The translations under genes and the position numbers were made by a program. Below the pieces are notes generated by a model. The model had not been told where the DNA came from. It ran no database searches and was given only the letters and a program-made list of their open reading frames with translations. DNA of 64,000 nucleotides from Acidovorax sp. Root219 (GTDB lineage Bacteria > Pseudomonadota > Gammaproteobacteria > Burkholderiales > Burkholderiaceae_C), in contig NZ_LMIJ01000003.1 of NCBI RefSeq assembly GCF_001428665.1, positions 39,504 to 103,503 of the forward strand, given 5' to 3'. Each line of letters opens with the position of its first letter. The first letter of the stretch is position 1. Positions 59,121 to 64,000 of this stretch are shown piece by piece.

Positions 59121-59345
59121 ATGTTCGACACAGGCCGATGGAATGTGACCGACCCATCCGGGAAGCACGTGGGCGTGGTCGATGGCGACGAGTACGTGCG
59201 CGATGGCGAGCACCTGCTCTACCGCATCGACGGCAATGAACTCTACTCCGCCGGCCCCGAGGGGCGGCTGTACGGCTTCATCGAGGGCGAACTGGTGATC
59301 GCGCCGGCGACCAGCGCGCTGCTGCTGCGCTTCATCAAGGAATAG
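59121..59345 (+). CDS. Hypothetical 74-residue acidic protein
   Basis: I do not recognise a family. GGAGG ends six bases before the ATG, so translation is very likely. The protein has beta-strand-like pattern WNVTDPSGKHVGVVDGDEYVRDGEHLLYRIDGNELYSAGPEGRLYGFIEG, with many Gly and Asp, and no signal peptide. A hairpin (CGCGGCG-GTGG-CGCCGCG, 59080-59097) lies in its leader. It converges with the GntR gene 12 bases downstream. Confidence 0.65.
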   Translation: MFDTGRWNVTDPSGKHVGVVDGDEYVRDGEHLLYRIDGNELYSAGPEGRLYGFIEGELVIAPATSALLLRFIKE

Positions 59346-59357
59346 GCCAGCTCCCTG

Positions 59358-60029
59358 CTACTCCTTGTGCTCCATGCTGCGGAGCACGTTCTCCCCCGCC
59401 TTTTGCACGTGCGCGGCCGACAGCTTGGCCGCCGCCTCGCCATCGCCGCGCTCGATGGCCGACACGATGGCGTTCAACTCCTGCAGCGTATGGGGCAGCC
59501 GCTCGGGCTGGGCCATGGAGATGCGGCGCAGCACCGTCACGCGGTTGTTGAGCTGGCGCAGCATCTGGCCGGCAACGAGGTTGCCGCAGCCGTCGACGAG
59601 GATTTCGTAGAACTGGTTCTTGGCCTGGAGCAGCCGGGCCCGGTCCTGCGCCAGGGCGGGTTTGGCCAGTTCGTTGAGCTTGGCGCGCAGGGCGCGCACC
59701 TGCTCGGGCGGGGCTTTGAGCGCGAATCCCCGGGCGGCCAGGCTTTCGAGGTGGGCGCGCACTTCGTAGATGTCGCGCACCTCACTGGGTGAGATAGTGC
59801 TCACCTCCGGCCCGCGGTGCGGGACGATGGTGATGAGCCCCTCGGCCTGCAGGTGCTGCAGAGATTCGCGCACGCACGAGCGGCTGACCTCGAGGCTTTC
59901 GCACAGCTCGCGCTCCGAAAGCTTCTGGCCGGGGGAGAAGACCCCGTCGAGGATGGCCTGGCGCAGCGCGCCGGTGGCGCGCTCGCGCAGGGAGGTTTCT
60001 TCACGGGGCACACGGAGCATGGCGGTCAT
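59358..60029 (-). CDS. GntR/FadR-family transcriptional regulator
   Basis: The 223-residue protein has an N-terminal winged helix (LRQAILDGVFSPGQKLSERELCESLEVSRSCVRESLQHLQAEGLI) and a C-terminal FCD ligand domain (AHLESLAARGFALKAPPEQVRALRAKLNE...). Such proteins repress catabolic operons until an organic acid binds. Its start is 11 bases from a 161-bp palindromic element, so its native promoter region may have been altered. The divergent carboxymuconolactone decarboxylase-like gene has two TTGTnnnACAA-type operators that fit this regulator family. Confidence 0.9.
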   Translation of the reverse strand: MTAMLRVPREETSLRERATGALRQAILDGVFSPGQKLSERELCESLEVSRSCVRESLQHLQAEGLITIVPHRGPEVSTISPSEVRDIYEVRAHLESLAARGFALKAPPEQVRALRAKLNELAKPALAQDRARLLQAKNQFYEILVDGCGNLVAGQMLRQLNNRVTVLRRISMAQPERLPHTLQELNAIVSAIERGDGEAAAKLSAAHVQKAGENVLRSMEHKE

Positions 60030-60040
60030 CGCGGCATCTT

Positions 60041-60201
60041 AGTGTCCCAAGTTAGAAATTCGTTGAATCAATCTACCGACAATCCCCGCCATGCGTCGTT
60101 GCAAATGCTCGCCATGCCCCCAGCATGGCTGTGCTTTGCGCCTAGCCTGGCAGCGATTTCGGCAGATTGCTTTCTTCAACGAATTTCCAACTCGAGACAC
60201 T
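60041..60201. repeat. 161-bp imperfect palindrome (MITE-like element) at the gntR 5' end
   Basis: The 27-base end at 60041-60067 (AGTGTC...GTTGAA) and the one at 60175-60201 (TTCAAC...GACACT) are inverted copies matching at 24 of 27 positions. The interior is also largely self-complementary: GACAATCCCCGCCATGC on the left corresponds to GGCAGCGATTTCGGC on the right, and GCCATGC faces GCATGGC across the centre. No protein is encoded. The whole element can fold into one long hairpin. The flanks show no clear target duplication. It occupies the gap 60030-60353 together with two operators. Confidence 0.85.
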
Positions 60202-60223
60202 AGCGGATCCTCCTGCAAACAGA

Positions 60224-60234
60224 TTGTCCGACAG
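60224..60234. promoter_or_regulatory. Candidate GntR operator, upstream site
   Basis: TTGTCCGACAG follows the TnGTnnnACnA pattern of FadR-type GntR proteins with one mismatch. Its centre lies 50 bases from that of the stronger site at 60272-60286, close to five helical turns, so two dimers could cooperate. Confidence 0.45.
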
Positions 60235-60271
60235 AATGCGGTGCTTGCCTTAGGGAACGGCTCCACCGTAT

Positions 60272-60286
60272 GATTGTCTGACAATC
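60272..60286. promoter_or_regulatory. Candidate GntR operator overlapping the decarboxylase promoter
   Basis: GATTGTC-T-GACAATC is a perfect inverted repeat with a one-base centre; its core TTGTCTGACAA fits the FadR-family consensus. A possible -35 (TTGTCT, 60274-60279) lies inside it, with TAATCT (60297-60302) 17 bases later as -10. Binding would block transcription of the gene at 60354. Confidence 0.7.
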
Positions 60287-60353
60287 TTATTGTATTTAAT
60301 CTACAGCGCACTATTACGCTGTTTTTCCATTCCTTTGCCATCCAGGAGTTTTC

Positions 60354-60752
60354 ATGACCCGAGCCCTCGCCCCCAAGAACCCCGCCCTGTTCGACCAGGG
60401 CTTGTCCACCCGCCGCGAGGTACTGGGTGCCGCCTACGTCGACGCCGCGATCCAGAATGCGACGGACTTCAACATCGACATGCAGGAGATGGTGACCCAG
60501 TACTGCTGGGGCGATGTGTGGAACCGGCCCGGGCTGGACCGCAAGACGCGCTCGTTCCTGAATCTGGCCATGCTCACGGCGTTGAACCGCCCGCACGAAC
60601 TCAAGCTGCATGTGCGTGGGGCGATCAACAACGGGCTGACGCGTGACGAGGTGAAGGAAGTGTTCCTGCAAACCGCGATCTACTGCGGCGTGCCCGCAGC
60701 GATCGACTCCTTCCGCGTGGCGGCGGAGGTCTTCAAAGAGATGGACCAGTAA
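60354..60752 (+). CDS. Carboxymuconolactone decarboxylase family protein (PcaC-like)
   Basis: The 132-residue protein has the CMD fold, with QGLSTRREVLGAAYVDAAIQNATDFN at the start, QYCWGDVWNRPGLDRKTRSFLNLAMLTALNRPHELKLHVRGAINNG in the core and IYCGVPAAIDSFRVAAEVF at the end. In PcaC such proteins decarboxylate 4-carboxymuconolactone in the beta-ketoadipate pathway. The usual catalytic His occurs at HVRGA. Other pathway genes are absent here, so function could be related. AGGAG precedes the start, and a GntR-type operator lies upstream. Confidence 0.87.
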   Translation: MTRALAPKNPALFDQGLSTRREVLGAAYVDAAIQNATDFNIDMQEMVTQYCWGDVWNRPGLDRKTRSFLNLAMLTALNRPHELKLHVRGAINNGLTRDEVKEVFLQTAIYCGVPAAIDSFRVAAEVFKEMDQ

Positions 60753-60764
60753 CCGGCACGAACA

Positions 60765-60792
60765 AAGGCGCCACACCGAGGTGTAGCGCCTT
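60765..60792. terminator. Hairpin after the carboxymuconolactone decarboxylase gene
   Basis: AAGGCGC-C-ACACC followed by GA and GGTGT-A-GCGCCTT forms a long stem with one mismatch. No clear T-run follows. It lies between two convergent genes. Confidence 0.6.
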
Positions 60793-60833
60793 GCGCCCAC
60801 GGGCCCTGCAACCGACCCTGAGGGCCGGGTGGG

Positions 60834-61043
60834 CTACGGCTTGCGCGCACCCGAGGCGATTTCGTCCAGCGCCTGCATGGCCTCTTCACGGCTGGCCCAG
60901 CCATCGTTGGTGACCAGCGTGTTGTGGCCGTCCACCACCAGGTTGCTGCAGTAGTACCGGCCCGCCTGCTCGCGCAGCGTGGCCGAGTAGGTCGATCCGT
61001 CGTACTCACCGAAAACGTTCTCTTCGTGCGGGTCTTGCATCAT
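60834..61043 (-). CDS. Small hypothetical protein, 69 residues
   Basis: No family recognised. AAGGAGGCC precedes two consecutive ATGs (61043, 61040), giving a convincing start. The product (MMQDPHEENVFGEYDGSTYSATLREQAGRYYC...) is acidic and contains a single-domain-like pattern with one cysteine and YYCSNLVVDGHNTLVTNDGWASREEAMQALDE. The fold hints at a small domain with alternating strands and a terminal helix. Confidence 0.6.
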   Translation of the reverse strand: MMQDPHEENVFGEYDGSTYSATLREQAGRYYCSNLVVDGHNTLVTNDGWASREEAMQALDEIASGARKP

Positions 61044-61142
61044 GGCCTCCTTGTGGTTGCCATTGTGCGATGACCTTCGGCCTCGGTGTGTAGGCGCAGT
61101 GCGCAGGGCCTGCCCAAATCGGCTGGCCGCGACCGCTCCGGT

Positions 61143-61376
61143 TCAGTTGTTCTGCCTGCGCACCAGGTGGCGGCCGGTGTCAGTGATGGCCAGTTGGCCC
61201 GACGCGTTCTTGGTGATGAAGCCGTGCTCGTACAAGCGCCCGGACAGATGCTCCTTCAGCGCCGAGGTGACGCTGATGTTCTCCATCTCCAGGTGCTTGA
61301 GGGTGGCGATTTCGTCCACCGTGGGCTCGAAATGGGGGGCATGGTAGACGGGGCTGTAGTTCGCGTTCAATGTCAT
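61143..61376 (-). CDS. Small hypothetical protein, 77 residues, winged-helix-like
   Basis: The start at 61376 follows AAGGAGCCGTC. The product MTLNANYSPVYHAPHFEPTVDEIATLKHLEMENISVTSALKEHLSGRLYEHGFITKNASGQLAITDTGRHLV has a helix-turn-helix-like middle and a GQLAITDTGR wing, as in small DNA-binding proteins. No family could be named. It is on the same strand as the previous small gene, about 100 bases away. The following gap 61377-61598 shows nothing clear. Confidence 0.6.
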   Translation of the reverse strand: MTLNANYSPVYHAPHFEPTVDEIATLKHLEMENISVTSALKEHLSGRLYEHGFITKNASGQLAITDTGRHLVRRQNN

Positions 61377-61598
61377 GACGGCTCCTTGATGAAATAGTGA
61401 AGGTATGAGGTGCCTGCATGGCCCCGGAGACTCGTCCCCGAAGCCACACACGGGTGTGACCCGCGCACCGCGCATACGTTCCGTCCATCTTTCCACTCGG
61501 GCTGTAGGACCAGGGAGGACGCGGCCCTCACCCCACCATTGCCCGCACCACCAGCGTAGACCTGTCCACTGCGGGGCGCAAGCGGGGGAGCCCCTTGC

Positions 61599-62528
61599 TC
61601 AGGTACTGCCCCGAGCGGCCTCCTGGAGCCATTGCGAAAACGCTGCCAGAACCGGCGACTGCACATGCGCGGGGCTCACCAGGTAGTAGCCGCGCTCGCC
61701 TTGCAGCGGCTGGTTGCAGGCCACCACCAGTTCGCCCCGCGCCAGCTCGGCTTCGATGAGCAGCGGGGGGATCAACGCCACGCCCAGACCGCAGGTGGCG
61801 GCCACGGCCAGCATGGAAAACAGCTCGTAGCGCGGGCCGTCGAGCGCATGCGGCGCATCCACGCCCATGGCCTCGAACCACTGGCGCCAGCCATAGGGGC
61901 GCGTGCTTTGCTGCAGCAGGGGCAGCTCGGTCAGCACCGCAGGGGCCACGGGCTGGTAGGCGCGGCCCAGGCCGCGCTGGGCGGCGGCTTCGAGCAGGCG
62001 TGGGCTGCACACGGGCACCACGTCCTCGTGCATGAGCAACTGCGCCTTGATGCCGGGCCAGTTGGCCACCTGCTCGGCCGTGCCGGCGTACAGGGCGGCG
62101 TCGAACGGGGCGTCGGCAAACAAAAAGGGCCGGGTCTGTGTCTCGATGTGCACCACGATGTCGGGGTGCTGCTGCGCCAGTTGCGGCAGGCGCGGTATCA
62201 GCCAGCGCGTGGCAAAGGTGGGCACGGCCGCCAGCGACAGCGTGCCGCCCTGGCCCTGGTGGGCCATCACGTCGAGCGTGTCGCGCTCGAGCCCCTGCAG
62301 CCAGCGCGCGACCTGCCGGCCATAGTGCGCGCCTGCTGGCGTGAGCACCACGCCGTGGCGTGTGCGCCGGAACAGCGCCACGCCCAGAAATTCCTCCAGC
62401 GCCTGGATCTGGCGCGACACGGCGCTTTGGGTGAGAGACAGCTCCTGCGCGGCGCGGGTGTAGCTCTCGTGCCGGGCGGCGACTTCAAAACAGGCCAAGG
62501 CCTGGGTAGAGGGAATATTGCGGCGCAT
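61599..62528 (-). CDS. LysR-family transcriptional regulator (GcvA-like), probable regulator of gcdH
   Basis: The 309-residue protein has the LysR winged helix MRRNIPSTQALACFEVAARHESYTRAAQELSLTQSAVSRQIQALEEFLGVALFRRTRHGV and a C-terminal effector domain (GGTLSLAAVPTFATRWLIPRLPQLAQQHP). It is divergent from the glutaryl-CoA dehydrogenase gene 212 bases away, the normal arrangement for a LysR activator of its neighbour. The intergenic region contains AT-rich sequence (CAGTATTCCATACATTCC) that might hold its binding site. Confidence 0.9.
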   Translation of the reverse strand: MRRNIPSTQALACFEVAARHESYTRAAQELSLTQSAVSRQIQALEEFLGVALFRRTRHGVVLTPAGAHYGRQVARWLQGLERDTLDVMAHQGQGGTLSLAAVPTFATRWLIPRLPQLAQQHPDIVVHIETQTRPFLFADAPFDAALYAGTAEQVANWPGIKAQLLMHEDVVPVCSPRLLEAAAQRGLGRAYQPVAPAVLTELPLLQQSTRPYGWRQWFEAMGVDAPHALDGPRYELFSMLAVAATCGLGVALIPPLLIEAELARGELVVACNQPLQGERGYYLVSPAHVQSPVLAAFSQWLQEAARGST

Positions 62529-62640
62529 GCTGAACAGGAACTTTTAAACGCGGGCTCTGCGGCGCCACTATTTACTAGGCACCCGGGAACGCAGTATTCC
62601 ATACATTCCAAAAACGCATTTCTGGATGAAAAGAACTCGC

Positions 62641-62669
62641 TTGCTGACAGGCAGCGCCAGGCCTACGAT
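62641..62669 (+). promoter_or_regulatory. Predicted promoter of the glutaryl-CoA dehydrogenase gene
   Basis: TTGCTG (62641-62646) and TACGAT (62664-62669) are separated by exactly 17 bases. It lies 72 bases before the ATG, within the gap where a LysR protein would act. Confidence 0.55.
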
Positions 62670-62740
62670 GGCACCCATTCGCAGCACGGCCTCGTACCGT
62701 GCCCCCCTCTTTCATCTGCTTCTTCACGGAGACACGCACC

Positions 62741-63940
62741 ATGGCCAAAAACGCCGCTTTCCATTGGGACGACCCCTTTCTTCTCGACCAGCAACTGAGC
62801 GATGACGAGCGCATGGTGCGCGATGCCGCAGCCGCCTACTGCCAGGACAAGCTGGCACCGCGCGTGCTCGACGCCTTCCGCCACGAGAAGATGGACACCA
62901 CGATCTTCCGCGAGATGGGCGAAGTGGGCCTGCTGGGCCCCACCATCCCCGAGCAATACGGCGGCCCGGGCCTGAACTACGTGGCCTACGGCCTGATTGC
63001 CCGCGAAGTGGAGCGCGTGGATTCGGGCTACCGCTCGATGGCCAGCGTGCAGAGCTCGCTGGTGATGGTGCCGATCTATGAGTTCGGCACCGAAGCCCAG
63101 CGCCAGAAGTATTTGCCCAAGCTGGCCAGCGGCGAGTGGATCGGCTGCTTCGGCCTGACCGAGCCCGACCATGGTTCGGACCCCGGCAGCATGGCCACGC
63201 GCGCCTACAAGGTGGACGGCGGCTACAAGCTCAAGGGCAGCAAGATGTGGATCACCAACAGCCCCGTGGCCGACGTGTTCGTGGTCTGGGCCAAGGAAGT
63301 TTCCGAAGGCGGCGCCGTGGGCCCCATTCGCGGCTTCGTGCTGGAAAAGGGCATGAAGGGCCTGACGGCCCCGGCCATCCACGGCAAGGTGGGCCTGCGC
63401 GCCAGCGTGACCGGCGAGATCGTGATGGACGACGTGTTCGTGCCCGAAGAAAACGCCTTCCCCGAAGTGCAGGGCCTGAAGGGCCCATTCACCTGCCTGA
63501 ACAGCGCGCGCTACGGCATTGCCTGGGGTGCGCTGGGTGCGGCCGAGTTCTGCTGGCACACCTCGCGCCAGTACACGCTGGACCGCAAGCAGTTTGGCCG
63601 CCCCCTGGCCGCCAACCAGTTGATCCAGAAGAAGCTGGCCGACATGCAGACCGAGATCGCCATCGGCCTGCAGGCCTGCCTGCGCCTGGGCCGCATGAAG
63701 GACGAAGGCACGGCCGCGGTGGAAGCCACCTCCCTGATCAAGCGCAACAGCTGCGGCAAGGCGCTGGACATCGCCCGACTGGCCCGCGACATGATGGGCG
63801 GCAACGGCATCAGCGACGAGTTCGGCGTGGCCCGCCACCTGGTGAACCTGGAAGTGGTGAACACCTATGAAGGCACGCACGACGTGCATGCGCTGATCCT
63901 GGGCCGCGCGCAAACGGGTATCGCCGCCTTCAGCAACTAA
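62741..63940 (+). CDS. gcdH: Glutaryl-CoA dehydrogenase
   Basis: The 399-residue FAD flavoprotein belongs to the acyl-CoA dehydrogenase family and is very close to GcdH, which oxidises and decarboxylates glutaryl-CoA to crotonyl-CoA in lysine and aromatic degradation. Landmarks are [67 protein letters not shown] and the catalytic glutamate E377 in [10 protein letters not shown]. The start MAKNAAFHW was chosen; the frame extends 14 residues upstream without family features. Confidence 0.95.
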   Translation: MAKNAAFHWDDPFLLDQQLSDDERMVRDAAAAYCQDKLAPRVLDAFRHEKMDTTIFREMGEVGLLGPTIPEQYGGPGLNYVAYGLIAREVERVDSGYRSMASVQSSLVMVPIYEFGTEAQRQKYLPKLASGEWIGCFGLTEPDHGSDPGSMATRAYKVDGGYKLKGSKMWITNSPVADVFVVWAKEVSEGGAVGPIRGFVLEKGMKGLTAPAIHGKVGLRASVTGEIVMDDVFVPEENAFPEVQGLKGPFTCLNSARYGIAWGALGAAEFCWHTSRQYTLDRKQFGRPLAANQLIQKKLADMQTEIAIGLQACLRLGRMKDEGTAAVEATSLIKRNSCGKALDIARLARDMMGGNGISDEFGVARHLVNLEVVNTYEGTHDVHALILGRAQTGIAAFSN

Positions 63941-63948
63941 GAGCGGCT

Positions 63949-64000
63949 AACAAAACTCTTCTGGCGTCGTTGCTGCGTCTTGTCGTACTACTCGTACTGC
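63949..64000. repeat. Partial repeat element at the right edge
   Basis: The stretch after gcdH (starting GGCTAACAAAACTC) contains GCGTCGTTGC at 63964-63973, a 10-mer also present in the palindrome at 60093-60102. The rest resembles the left half of short intergenic palindromes I recall from Acidovorax-like genomes. The matching right half would lie beyond the window, so the call is tentative. Confidence 0.35.

Overview
The window is GC-rich, densely coded bacterial DNA. Its gene content and order (xseB-ispA-dxs, hemCDXY, flhDC, gcdH next to a LysR regulator, prkA-yeaH-spoVR) and an intergenic palindrome of a type I associate with Acidovorax-like genomes point to Betaproteobacteria, Burkholderiales, probably Comamonadaceae. 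No rRNA, integrase, complete insertion sequence or CRISPR array was seen.

Region 1 (1-9.9 kb): a TRAP transporter binding protein cut by the window edge, the isoprenoid operon xseB-ispA-dxs, a Rieske oxygenase behind an unusual structured leader, a drug/metabolite exporter, a rhodanese-type sulfurtransferase, the flagellar master regulators flhDC, and a two-gene lipoprotein operon with a FlgO protein. Region 2 (10-25.4 kb): an AI-2E-family permease, a PTS-EIIC/EAL fusion, ppc, the heme operon hemC-hemD-hemX-hemY, a cytochrome b561 with two YceI paralogues behind an ECF-like promoter, an ABC-F ATPase and a VOC-family protein.

Region 3 (25.4-35.6 kb) is the most coherent accessory unit. It holds a peptide-type ABC importer with a C45 (acyl-CoA:6-APA acyltransferase-like) amidohydrolase, a divergent GntR regulator with two winged helices, an omega-aminotransferase and an aldehyde dehydrogenase that carries a one-base frameshift. 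The promoters on the two sides of the regulator share an almost identical AT-rich operator-like element. The set looks like import, deacylation, transamination and oxidation of an acylated amine.

Region 4 (35.6-49 kb): the stress cluster prkA-yeaH-spoVR, an M48 protease, valS, galU, a TusA/NUDIX pair, cysM and tRNA-Leu(CAA). Region 5 (49-59 kb): a type I restriction-modification locus, hsdM-hsdS-AlbA/ATPase-[10-bp repeat]-hsdR-ygjP, sitting directly downstream of the tRNA. Region 6 (59-64 kb): small proteins of unknown function, a FadR-type GntR regulator, a 161-bp palindromic element, a carboxymuconolactone decarboxylase-like gene behind two GntR-type operators, and a LysR/glutaryl-CoA dehydrogenase pair. 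The last 50 bases look like the start of another palindromic repeat.
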